In this document: positions 9,476 to 18,280 of the stretch, piece by piece | How positions within the stretch are numbered: the first letter of the stretch is position 1 | Layout of the letters: each line of letters opens with the position of its first letter | Position numbers and translations under genes: made by a program | DNA from: Chara braunii | Taxonomy: Eukaryota > Streptophyta > Charophyceae > Charales > Characeae | Assembly: GCA_003427395.1 (NCBI GenBank) | Contig: BFEA01000225.1 | Span: 1,015,944 to 1,041,594, forward strand | DNA length: 25,651 nucleotides | Direction: 5' to 3' | The notes under the pieces: model-generated | What the model was told of the DNA's origin: nothing | What the model saw: only the letters and a program-made list of their open reading frames with translations | The model's database searches: none

Positions 9476-10906
9476 TCAGACTCTCTGTGGTCTAACTGGG
9501 TTAAGAATGGAATAATAAGAGTTAAGGATTTATGAGATTTGAGGAATAAAACTTGGAAGACGGCAGAAATGCTTAAAAAAGAGATCAGGTATGCACATAA
9601 GTTAATGGACAATATGGAAGAAATTATTTCATCCATTCCCCTAGCTTGGACACTGTTGCTCAAAAAAGGCTTGATGTTTCAAGCAGCAGACTGGGTGTGT
9701 ATATATCTTCAAGTTGGGTCCAGGAACATAGGACAAATCATGGATGTACACGAGGAAGGAGCCCTGGTTAATATTTTGAGGATTCAAAAAGATAATAGGA
9801 TTTCCAATAGAGATCAATAAAGGGTTATATTTTCTAAGTTCGAAGAAATGTTTAGGATAAGGGCTTTATATTGCACAAAGACAAAAGGGTGGAGATTGTT
9901 TCTACCTCAGATGCCTATACCGGAACTACCTTTGGATCCAGATGAATGGGTATGGCGTCCAAATAGGAGAAGCAAACCCTTAAGATTGTTGTCCCTAAGT
10001 GTAAAGGCTTCTTATAGGTTGCTACGTCCTAAGGTGGGGGTTTCAAAAATATTACAAGAACGATGGTACAAACACCTAAATATAAATAAGGAACTGCTCA
10101 AACCACTGAAGTGGTACAAAGGTCTTAAGGAAAGGCCAACTAAGTTTGCATCCTTACAGTGACAAATAATACACAGATGTCTGCCTACCAATGATTGGTT
10201 AATAGACCACTCTTCTCTAGAGCAAAAAGGTAAGGTAGTCCCATGGTGTAGATCATGTTGTCAAGCCTTCCCAAGCCGAAAGATCAGAGAAACTATTGAG
10301 CATGTTTTTCTACAATGTCCAGGTTCAGTATTGCTCTGGCGAGAATGGGATTATGTATAGAGGAAATTGACAGACATAGACTGGCCATGGGATTGGAGGG
10401 CGATTCTCCTAGGGTATTGGATTCCTATAGGGGTAGAGCTATCGGATTTTCAACAGAACCTATTTAATGTGGGCAGAAAAGCGGTGCTATGGGGGATATG
10501 GCTTAAGAGATGTATAAGCAATATGGAAGGAGTTATAATCGGAAGGCAAGAGGTGGTTGATATAATCCTGCAATTTGTCCAATCTGAAATCAGAGCACAA
10601 TGGGAAAAGACAAAAGTAAAACTTATTCAATTTAAACAGAAAAAGGATATAATGCAGAGAATCTCCAAGTTTAATCTGGAATGGTTGGGGGATGCATCAG
10701 GAAGGAATCTGGGGAGGGTGGAATGGCCAGGAGGGGAAGGGGACGAGGGGGCCTTCAAGTGTGACTACCATATCTCCTTCCAAAACTGGTTTGTCATCCA
10801 GCCAGGAGCTTCTTTGAGATCACCTGTTTTTTTTTCTGACCCTTTTCCTCCTTCTGCGCTAGCGTTGGTGGAATTAGGATGGTTTGGGGGAGAGGAAGGT
10901 GGTTAG
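9476..10906 (+). pseudogene. LINE ORF2 C-terminus with zf-RVT-like Cys/His region
   Basis: A frameshift shortly before 9476 moves the reading to a second frame, which continues to the final TAG at 10904 with stops at 9533, 9818, 10160 and 10358. Around 10246-10322 the translation shows CRSC followed after about 18 residues by EHVFLQCP, the Cys/His arrangement of the zf-RVT domain found at the C-terminus of many plant L1 proteins. The end includes KKDIMQRISKFNLEWLGDA and FQNWFVIQPG. These last motifs reappear in the minus-strand fragment at 11286-11470, which shows that both elements belong to one LINE group. Confidence 0.85.
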
Positions 10907-11200
10907 AAAGTAAAAGGAGATAGGTGGGATTCTATAGGGACAGGTGCTAGGTTTTTCTTTTTTGTCCTGGCGGTCATTCTGTATGACTGAAGAGGCATCT
11001 GGATCTCTAGGACTAGATCAGAGCAGAGTCAATGGCACTCTAAGCAAGTAATGTTATAAGAAAGGGACGCTGGACCCGTTTTCCAGCTAGTGCTGCAAAA
11101 TGTTTAATGATATATTTAAGGGAAGTTGGACCCGTTTTTCAGCAGGTGATGCTCCCCACCAATAGATTGGAGCTTTAAAAAAAAAAAAAAAAAAAAAAAA
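10907..11200 (+). other. LINE 3' untranslated region, paired tail motif and poly-A
   Basis: After the last stop come about 270 bases of noncoding sequence and a run of 24 A (about 11177-11200). Just before the poly-A there are two related half-units: GGGACGCTGGACCCGTTTTC at about 11066-11085, followed by CAGCTAGTGCT, and GGAAGTTGGACCCGTTTTTC at about 11123-11142, followed by AGCAGGTGATGCT. Then comes CCCACCAATAGATTGGAGC. The same motif occurs in reverse orientation at 2264, 12321 and 17855. A shared 3' end recognised by the LINE reverse transcriptase would explain this. Confidence 0.75.
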
Positions 11201-11412
11201 GCCAATCATTGAATAAAAAAAAAAAAGAGGTTTTTTTAAACTGGCGACCCATTCCGTTGCTCACCTGGCCACAGCACCACCTCTTCTATTTGCCTCTCTT
11301 TGGTATCCCCTGAAAAACAAGCCAATCATTGAATGAAAAAAAAAGAAAGGTTTTTCGTTGCTCACTTGGCCACAGCACCACCTCTTCTATTTGCCTCTCT
11401 TTGGTATCCCCT
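11201..11412. repeat. Tandem duplication of about 92-111 bp
   Basis: Both copies start GCCAATCATTGAAT, pass through an A-rich stretch and GTTGCTCAC-TGGCCACAGC, and end TTGGTATCCCCT. Copy 1 is 11201-11311 and copy 2 is 11321-11412, joined by 9 bases. Copy 1 carries about 19 extra bases (around CTGGCGACCCATTCCG). Both contain coding sequence of the minus-strand LINE end. Confidence 0.9.
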
Positions 11413-11470
11413 AGCCAGTCCTTTCGAAATTTGTTGATGACGTTTTTAATATCCCTTTTTTCTACACTAC
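11201..11470 (-). pseudogene. 3' coding end of a second LINE, minus strand
   Basis: On the minus strand from about 11465 the translation reads KRDIKNVINKFRKDWLGD, then VVLWPSEQRKTF and FSFNDWLVFQG. It parallels the C-terminal end of the plus-strand LINE ORF2 (KKDIMQRISKFNLEWLGDA, FQNWFVIQPG). Similarity stops abruptly near 11465-11470, so the copy is probably 5'-truncated there. At its 3' side the last part is tandemly duplicated (11321-11412 and 11201-11311), which shifts the frame and ends the reading. The fragment lies tail-to-tail with the poly-A of the plus LINE, consistent with insertion of one element into or next to the other. Confidence 0.75.
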
Positions 11471-11684
11471 CTGGAGACGGTCGGTGGGGTGTTGTCCGGA
11501 ATCCCGAACAACGAGTTTTTGGCCAATCGGAGAGGGGAAAAAAGTTAAAAAACAAGTTTAAAAAAATTGGGGGGGTCTGCGCACCACTAGGGGTGAGGGG
11601 GTGGACCGCTGCAGTGGGGAGGTTCTTTTTTTTCACACCAAGAATGTTGAGGTGGGAATGGGGTAGGCCCTGTGAGCACCCAAA
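11471..11684. other. Unassigned sequence before the gap
   Basis: No convincing gene. The sequence is G-rich in places and borders the assembly gap. Confidence 0.5.
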
Positions 11685-12320
11685 NNNNNNNNNNNNNNNN
11701 NNNNNNNNNNNNNNNNNNNNNNNNNNNNNNNNNNNNNNNNNNNNNNNNNNNNNNNNNNNNNNNNNNNNNNNNNNNNNNNNNNNNNNNNNNNNNNNNNNNN
11801 NNNNNNNNNNNNNNNNNNNNNNNNNNNNNNNNNNNNNNNNNNNNNNNNNNNNNNNNNNNNNNNNNNNNNNNNNNNNNNNNNNNNNNNNNNNNNNNNNNNN
11901 NNNNNNNNNNNNNNNNNNNNNNNNNNNNNNNNNNNNNNNNNNNNNNNNNNNNNNNNNNNNNNNNNNNNNNNNNNNNNNNNNNNNNNNNNNNNNNNNNNNN
12001 NNNNNNNNNNNNNNNNNNNNNNNNNNNNNNNNNNNNNNNNNNNNNNNNNNNNNNNNNNNNNNNNNNNNNNNNNNNNNNNNNNNNNNNNNNNNNNNNNNNN
12101 NNNNNNNNNNNNNNNNNNNNNNNNNNNNNNNNNNNNNNNNNNNNNNNNNNNNNNNNNNNNNNNNNNNNNNNNNNNNNNNNNNNNNNNNNNNNNNNNNNNN
12201 NNNNNNNNNNNNNNNNNNNNNNNNNNNNNNNNNNNNNNNNNNNNNNNNNNNNNNNNNNNNNNNNNNNNNNNNNNNNNNNNNNNNNNNNNNNNNNNNNNNN
12301 NNNNNNNNNNNNNNNNNNNN
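11685..12320. other. Assembly gap (636 N)
   Basis: A run of undetermined bases. Reading frames drawn across it are meaningless. The flanks (a minus-strand LINE end on the left, a minus-oriented tail repeat on the right) suggest the gap lies in repeats. Confidence 1.
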
Positions 12321-12365
12321 GGGAGCTACACCTGCTGGAAAATGGGTCCAGCCTTCACCAAGGAA
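12321..12365 (-). repeat. LINE/SINE-type 3' tail repeat, partial
   Basis: GGGAGCTACACCTGCTGGAA and the following TGGGTCCAGCCTTC match the tail motif at 2280-2315 and 17870-17905 in the same orientation. The left part of the copy is lost in the gap. Confidence 0.55.
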
Positions 12366-13977
12366 TGAACTTGCTTGGAACATCATTTGACATGACATGA
12401 ACCGTCTGCATAACAACAGAAGGCCCCTCCGCGTTTTGCTGAGCCTGGGTCCGGTCCCGTTGTATTTTCTTTCCTGGTTCTCATGTGCAAGGAATTTGAG
12501 TGTGAACGATATACAGAAAAGTAAGTTGCGAAATCACACAGATGTCCAAGTAGTCGTGTCCAAGCAGAGAGTACAAATGCACAGAGAAAACCATCCATAT
12601 AGAGCAATACAATGAAGTAATGAGTCAATGTCCAAGCTCGTAGGCCACACCAACACAGAATCCAAAGTCACTACTCTCTGTCTGGCGCCCAGCGCCCAGC
12701 CTACTCTACCCGACTATCCTACCTACAGCTGTGTTCACTCAACAGGCTCACTTCGACTCTCGAAGACCAATGTACATGACTGTCAACTCCATAGCCGACC
12801 TCTCTTCATGCACCAGGTACGTATCTCGTCACCCTCAATCGGACCTTGATTACCCCACACTCGCCTCCTTCCCTGACGACCACCAGATCGCCCGCTGCAC
12901 CCCCTGGCGCCCAGCAGCCCGACTATGGCTGCCTGCGCCCGCTGCCCTGCAGCGCCCCTCCTCACCGCTACGCGCCCCGTCAGTGCCTTTGGCAGCAGCG
13001 CAGCATCAAGCGAGAGCGCAGCAGCACTTTCGCATTGCCAGCACTGGCCAGAATGCCTGGCCTGGGCTGCCTCACTTCGTTTATGGAATTGGCAGCCTCC
13101 TGGATGCTGCGTGTGGCCTGGCTGGAAGCTTCCAGTAGCTTCCGGTTGGGCCTCAGACCCTGCGCCCAGGCCCGAGACTACAGTTGAGGGTCTGGGCCCT
13201 TTTCAGTTGGGCACGGCCTGAGTCTCCGGACTTGGGCTGTTTGCTGCATCTGTGCAGGGCTCCCAGGCAGGTGCGTAGGCAGTACTGCTTTTCCAAATGT
13301 ATCGGCCCTGCTTTGTCTGTATGTGCCCAGGCGCAACTGTCAAAGCCTGGGCCAACTGTATGACGCAGCTTAGTGAGGCTCACGCGTCTACCCAACCAAC
13401 TGGCGTGCTGCGAGAGCCTGAATACCCACATATGGAAATGTCGAATTTTGGTCTCTGACGAATATTCAGGCCTGCCTTCACTTAGGGTGGGCACTTGGCT
13501 TGCGGGGGGCCTTAGCCCAGAACATGTGATGTCTGATAGGGCCCCTTGAGGGCTTGTTCCTCACACATGGAGTAACATCCGGATGTTACGATCCTGGTCA
13601 TTCCCAAAGTGCAAATTCACAATGAAAGACAATGCCACCCAATTGCAAAAGAAATGAAAGCACTTGCAAAGAGATAGAGACCAGAGAAGAGGGAAAGAAG
13701 AAGAAGAAGAAGAAGAAGAAGAAGATGTACACCAGCAAGACCAATGACAAATCCCCCCTTCTCTCTCCACCTTCCTCCTCCTCCTTAACCTCTCCAATCT
13801 TATTCTTCTTCCAAATAATAATAATAACAATGAGTGGATGAACCAGAATCAATATCCGTAGTTCTCTCTTACTGCTGACTCAGCAACAACAACAACGAGT
13901 CCACCATAGCTATGGCTTCCCTCCTTCTTCCTCCTCTCACATGCCTAGGCTATGTCGAAGAACTGAGGGCCCTGCCC
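12366..13977. other. Region without a supported gene
   Basis: GC-rich segments (about 12860-13260) give open frames on both strands, but none shows a conserved motif or consistent coding character. Visible structure is limited to a 13-14 bp imperfect inverted repeat (13148-13161 with 13187-13199), an (AAG)n tract (about 13694-13725) and a short (AAC)n run (about 13882-13897). Confidence 0.5.
13694..13725. repeat. (AAG)n microsatellite
   Basis: About ten AAG units. The poly-Lys or poly-Ser frames over it are artefacts. Confidence 0.95.
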
Positions 13978-14050
13978 TCCTGTCCAAAGGACAACCCAAA
14001 GCAGCTATGGTGCTGCACTCCTGTCCAAAGGACAACCCAAAGCAGCTATG
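13978..14050. repeat. Short tandem repeat, 32-bp identical core, period 41
   Basis: The sequence from TCCTGTCCAAAGGACAACCC to CAGCTATG is present identically at 13978-14009 and 14019-14050. Each copy contains the small palindrome GTCCAAAGGAC. Confidence 0.95.
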
Positions 14051-14230
14051 CCACTGCTGATTAAGCCGCCATGCCTGACTCTGCCTCAAGCTTCCTTGGT
14101 GAGGCACTACCCCAACTGGGGCCTTCCAGATGCAGCGCCCAATAAGGTGATGAAGATGGTGTCCACCATAGCCAGGCAGGTGCCTCGCCACTCTCCTCCT
14201 TCGCCCCCTTCTTCCTCCTCCGCAGGCTGG

Positions 14231-14276
14231 GCTGCTCGCCATAGCCAGGCTGAGCTGCTCGCCATAGCCAGGCTGA
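14231..14276. repeat. 23-bp perfect tandem repeat
   Basis: Two identical 23-bp units beginning GCTGCTCGCCATAGCCAGG are adjacent. A partial earlier unit (CCATAGCCAGGC at about 14165) suggests an older array. Confidence 0.95.
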
Positions 14277-14537
14277 GCGCCCAGCCGCCCTTCACCTCCA
14301 GGCAGCGCTGTACCAGTCCAGCGCTTCGCTCAGCAGCATGTCGCCAATCCTTGCATACCGCAAATGAGGAGGAGCTACGTGCTCCTCTGGAAGATATAGC
14401 GGCCAACTGGCCTCTTGGGCGGTGACTTCCTAGGCCGAGCGGCCTGCCAGCAACCGGTACCTCCTCCCTTTCGGAGGGAAACATCATTGCAGGGTCTGTT
14501 ATCATCCGGACAGGCCCTAGACCCGGGCCATTTGGAC

Positions 14538-14780
14538 TGGTACCGGCCTACCTCTAACCTACCGCTACTGGGCCTCCAAAAATGCCAACTTTTTGTCTTC
14601 TTCTGCTCGGCCTCCAGTACCCGACACTTCTACCACTACGTGAGTGGTACCGGCCTACCTGCTACTTGAGTGTTTTTCCCCGCTGCTCTAAGTGTTGCGG
14701 GCCTACGCCCGCTAATTGAGTGTTTTCCCCGCTGCAACCCTCAAAGTCACGGCCACAGGTAAGTACCGGCCCTGCGGGCC
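14538..14780. repeat. Interleaved short direct repeats
   Basis: TGGTACCGGCCTACCT occurs at 14538-14553 and 14645-14660, with a diverged form near 14760. TTGAGTGTTTTTCCCCGCTG (14666-14685) recurs one base shorter at 14716-14735. The pattern resembles a decayed minisatellite with a unit of about 50 bases. No gene is evident. Confidence 0.7.
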
Positions 14781-15990
14781 TTTTCAACCAATAAGTACCC
14801 TTGCCGGTCACACACACACTCAGCCGACAAGCACTCAGACAGGCATGCAAACCAGCAGGCACGCACACACACACAGACATGGAAACCACAGCAGAATGCG
14901 GGAATCTCAGCGAGGCATTCATTCCAGCGGCAAATCCCAGAAATCAGCAGTGTTCTCAGTCTGTGTTTCTGGCGGGTCATTACACTACCCCCCTCTCAAG
15001 AGCGAGGTCCCTTCGAGCGAGTAACTCATTCAGAGTCAGCACAAAATGCATCGTAGGCGTAGATCAGAAAGAGGGATTTAGTAAGACCGTGAGGAGTGAG
15101 TTTTGCAGAAAACTTAGCAGTCTGTCCATCAGCAATCTGTCGTTCATAAGAAAAACGAATAGCAAGCTACTGAGGGCTGTACCACCCCACACCCCGCCAG
15201 GAAAAAGGGCATTTCAAGCTCTAAAATAGTAGAAGTGTATGTACTCATGTTCTAGCAGAAGATTCATGCTCGTTTTGCAAATTTGCACATTTGGTCAGTA
15301 GTGGAGCAACGCCCTCTATCTCCACAGCTCTCGTGGCAAAGGTAGGTACGCTTTTTCTTCTTTTTTTCCCGAAAGCCAATACATACGGTTTTTTTTTTCT
15401 TTTCTTTTCTTTAGTAAGCCCTGCCAACGAGGCGTCGGTTCTAGATTTCGTCACTTGGGCGTAGTAAACAGCAGAATGCTTCGATACTGTATTTCTTGGA
15501 AGATGCAGTAGAAGAGGCAAAAAAACAAAAGAGGAAACGACCCAGACCCATATAGCCCGCCCCCAGTTTGCAATGCAACGGGAAAAAACTCTATCCCTCA
15601 AAAGGGAAACAATGGAGGGCGCCCTATACTAAATTGCAAAGACCTTGACAAGCTAACCTGCCCTACGACCGGTCTTAGGGACGACTGCGACCGGACCCTA
15701 TTTTCTGCTGTCGGAGACCCCAAAAGAACCCGTCCTAGCGAAGTTGTACTGCACGACCTTACCGAAAATAGAAAGAAATGAAACAACGAAAATGAAACCG
15801 ACACAACCGCAGCCTCCTGGCTAAAAACATCCCTTATGCTGTGATCGCGGCCCGATTTGGGATGCTACAGCACAAGTGTGAGTAAGAGGTGAGTAAGGCA
15901 GTTTGTTGCCCCGCGAGCAATCCGCCCTGCCTCTCTGGCAGGGCACCAAAACCAAGCCAGCAACAGAATAAAAGAAACAACAAAAACAGG
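14781..15990. other. Region without a supported gene
   Basis: Short (CA)n runs near 14812 and 14863 and T-rich runs near 15355-15412. No open frame shows a family motif. I see no RNA gene here. Confidence 0.5.
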
Positions 15991-16082
15991 GGCCTAGCTC
16001 AGTAGGCTCCTGTTTACACCAAGGAGCCTAGCTCAGTAGGTACACCCATGAACAGTTGTAATACAGACCTGCATTCCAATCC
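15991..16082 (+). mobile_element. tRNA-like SINE head with A and B boxes
   Basis: TAGCTCAGTAGG at 16029-16040 fits the polymerase III A-box consensus TRGCNNAGYNGG at every position. ATTCCAATCC at 16073-16082 resembles the B box GTTCGAATCC with two mismatches. The A-to-B spacing of 44 is that of a normal tRNA. A second identical A box sits at 15995-16006, inside a duplicated GGCCTAGCTCAGTAGG / GAGCCTAGCTCAGTAGG pair. No complete cloverleaf with matching acceptor arms can be drawn, so a SINE head or tRNA pseudogene is more likely than a functional tRNA gene. Confidence 0.45.
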
Positions 16083-16192
16083 AGATGCAATCAGATGAAC
16101 AGAATAAAATCATTCAGAATTACCTGGGGCTGGTCAGCCCTTTTTTTTTTTTTCCCCCTCAAATCCTCCCCCGGGGCCAAGTCCCACTAGCA

Positions 16193-16260
16193 GCGTTGAG
16201 TTTCCTCAACGCCTGAATCTGGACGTGTTTGTAGAGACGTGCAGTTGAGAAAACTCAACG
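16193..16260. repeat. Paired hairpins 32 bases apart
   Basis: GCGTTGAGTTTCCTCAACGC (16193-16212) is an 8-bp stem with a four-base loop. GTTGAGAAAACTCAAC (16244-16259) is a 6-bp stem with a four-base loop. The two hairpins are also near reverse complements of each other, so the segment forms nested inverted repeats. Confidence 0.85.
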
Positions 16261-16305
16261 CCATTTCTGCACCATTTTTCAGATCCGACCGTGTGATCGT
16301 ATACA

Positions 16306-16480
16306 CCTTTTTTTAATTCATCGTCTTTCCAATTCTTTCAATTCACCTTCACTACCTACCTGTGTTATTGGATAAGTACCTCTGGGCCTCAGCCCTCCTC
16401 CATGGAAGCACGGACTCGAACCACCGACCTCGGCCTCGAGAGCTACCACTACTCCTAAGGCTCATACAGGGGACCCCTGA
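16306..16480 (-). mobile_element. tRNA-derived SINE, minus strand
   Basis: On the minus strand GGTTCGAGTCC (16411-16421 region) matches the B-box consensus exactly. About 35 bases upstream GGAG-TAGTGGTAG-CTCT forms a D-arm-like stem-loop next to TA, as at tRNA positions 8-25. The anticodon-arm region (CTCGAGGCCGAG) is shorter than in a tRNA, and no acceptor stem forms. Downstream the sequence ends in GAATTAAAAAAAGG near 16306-16320, which could be the SINE tail. I read it as a short, old SINE. A chance tRNA-like sequence is possible. Confidence 0.45.
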
Positions 16481-16576
16481 GAACATAGCTTTGTTGTCTC
16501 CCTCCGGCCATCAGAGGGGTTGCATGTTGCCCAAGGCCGTTGCACTTGAAAAACGAAAAAGGAAGGAAGAGGAAAG

Positions 16577-16621
16577 GAGGGGGGGAGGGGGGGGACCCAG
16601 GGGAGGGACCCAGGGGGGGGT
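16577..16621 (+). other. G-rich tract with G-quadruplex potential
   Basis: Four or more runs of at least three G separated by A or ACCCA, including a tandem GGGACCCAGGGG pattern. This meets the usual sequence rule for a G-quadruplex. It may be a sequence-decay product of a minisatellite. Confidence 0.7.
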
Positions 16622-17195
16622 TGGAGTTATGTGTCTTGTTTCCCCTTCTCCAAGGGCAGCAAAGCAAAGCAGACACTGGAGTCATCTGCTGTGTTGCTAA
16701 TATTGCTGTATCTGGAAGGGAAATTAGTAATTACACAAAATTAAAAAAATAAACAATAAAGGAAGAGGAATTATAGGTGGATAGCACTGGATACTGAAGA
16801 GTATGGAAGAAAAAAAAGGGACAATGGAGTAGGTGGACTTGTCAGTTATTTGCAAGAGATGAGGAAATACAATGTAGTCAGACTGTCAGAGGTTTAATGT
16901 CGCAGCATAACAACATGGCATAAGAGCAGGAAGTACCTCGTGCTACAGACCACCTCCTCCATACCGCTCCAGTCTGCTTTGAGAGTGTTTGCTCCCTCCT
17001 TTTTCTTTTCTTTTTTTAAACAAAACAAATCCCTGTTGAGCACTGGGGGTGCTGGTAAGAGCAGGCACCACTAGTCTCCAGGGGGGGATACTCATACTAA
17101 ACTAGAAACTCAGCAATCATACTCCGCGGGGTATGCGAGCGCCAACTGAGCCTGCGGGCAATCCCGCCCAAAATTAAACAGCATCCTGCTGTCGC
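16622..17195. other. Region without a supported gene
   Basis: A/T-rich stretch with no recognisable gene or element boundary. Confidence 0.5.
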
Positions 17196-17540
17196 TACCT
17201 TCTTCACCCGAATACAACATACGGTCATTATTGCTGTTTTTCAACGGAAATATAGCCCAAGTACAGCTATAATGACCATATTGTTGTGAATGGTCAACCA
17301 TAGGTATTGCAAACCAACACGGGACTCCATGCATTGACGCGACGTGAAACAGAATGGGTAGGAGGGAACGGAGTACCCCAACCATGGGGAAAAAATCGAA
17401 GGCAAATCAGAAAGACCCACACCTATAACGCCGCGGACTTGGCATCAGCGAGCTCGGCCTTCCTCTGGCAGTTCCCGACACGTGTTTCGACCGACGCCAG
17501 AAAGCCGGTCATACTTTATATTCGGGCGAAGAAGGTAGGA
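17196..17540. repeat. Inverted repeat spaced by about 280 bases
   Basis: CTACCTTCTTCACCCGAATA (17196-17215), followed by CAACATACGGTC, is matched in reverse complement at 17506-17540 (CCTACCTTCTTCGCCCGAATA, then TAAAGTATGACC read on the minus strand). One transition separates the two 20-bp cores. The right arm leads directly into the GAAAC-containing motif at 17471-17510. It could be the edge of an element with inverted ends, or two opposed copies of one repeat. Confidence 0.6.
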
Positions 17541-17741
17541 TGTTAAGTAACTCCCATTCTTGACCTGCTAACAGCAGGTTCTCCCGCTCACTCAAGTATC
17601 GAAAGCTTGGAGGCCCACATGATGTTCACAACAGGTCACCTTTGCGAGAACCAACTGGCTAATCCAAGGCTGAAGTCTCCGCAGTTATTATTTCATTCCC
17701 GGTTTAGCGGCGGCGGATGGAGGCAGTCAATCAAAGTGTCT

Positions 17742-17778
17742 CTTTTTTTTTTTTGTTTTTTTTTTTTGGTTTTTTTGG
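17742..17778. repeat. T-rich tract
   Basis: A poly-T run with a few G, possibly the A tail of a minus-strand retroelement. Confidence 0.7.
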
Positions 17779-17851
17779 AAAAACGGCCGGGCAGGGATGC
17801 ATTGTCTGAGTGTGACGGATGAATCTTTGAAAAGAGAAAAAAGGAAAAAGA

Positions 17852-17915
17852 ATGCTCCGATCTATTGGTGGGAGCATCACCTGATGGAAATAGGGTCCAG
17901 CCTCCCATCATTATA
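17852..17915 (-). repeat. LINE/SINE-type 3' tail repeat, minus orientation
   Basis: GCTCCGATCTATTGGTGGGA followed by GCATCACCTGATGGAAATAG and GGTCCAGCCTCCC is the reverse complement of the 3' tail at 11123-11176. With the T-rich tract about 75 bases to its left, it could be the 3' end of a minus-strand LINE or SINE copy. Confidence 0.65.
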
Positions 17916-18280
17916 CAATGAATAACACAAAGATACCCCTCCCCACCTCCCCACCCCTCAGAAGGATGAGTCCAACAACTTTTTTAGTTTTTTAATAAAA
18001 ATAAAAATAACCAGTCCCACCGCTAGGAGAGGTGATAAGAGCACCCCCCCGTAGTGCGCCTGCTGGATGGTCCGGTCTATTGTAGTAGAGAGAAATTCTC
18101 CAAGCAACACAAGCCAGGTCATTCATAAGAGAAAGAAGGGAAGAAGAAGACGAAGAGAGGGAGGTAGAGAAGACATAATAAGTGAAGTCCCTGGAGCGCA
18201 ACCAGCTCGTGTAATATTCAACAAAGAGCTGATATAAAGTAAAGATGACGCGTAGCGCGATAGCTTGCTGCACATATACT

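Larger units (their letters stand above)
2763..11200 (+). mobile_element. L1-type LINE retrotransposon, nearly full length, decayed
   Basis: The components appear in the canonical non-LTR order: ORF1 with a zinc knuckle, an APE-type endonuclease, a reverse transcriptase with an FADD motif, a C-terminal Cys/His region, a 3' untranslated tail and a poly-A run (about 11177-11200). ORF1 plus endonuclease plus zf-RVT-like C-terminus fits plant-lineage L1 elements. The element carries at least 15 in-frame stops and several frameshifts, so it is not autonomous. Target-site duplications were not identified, and the right flank is the 3' coding end of another LINE on the opposite strand. The 5' UTR presumably begins in 2331-2762. 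Confidence 0.9.

Noticed and set aside
2763-10906. Reassigned stop codons (TAA/TAG read as Gln) as an explanation for the broken LINE
   Set aside because: TGA also occurs repeatedly in frame, frameshifts and damaged motifs are present, and the other retroelement shows the same mix. Pseudogene decay explains it better.
11286-12416. Long open frames spanning the gap on both strands
   Set aside because: They consist mostly of undetermined bases. Only the minus-strand end at about 11286-11465 has real similarity to LINE coding sequence.
12731-13221. Overlapping open frames in GC-rich DNA
   Set aside because: Frames on both strands are open because of base composition, with no family motif and no consistent start or codon character.
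16022-16095. A functional tRNA gene
   Set aside because: A and B boxes are present, but no complete cloverleaf with paired acceptor and D arms can be drawn.
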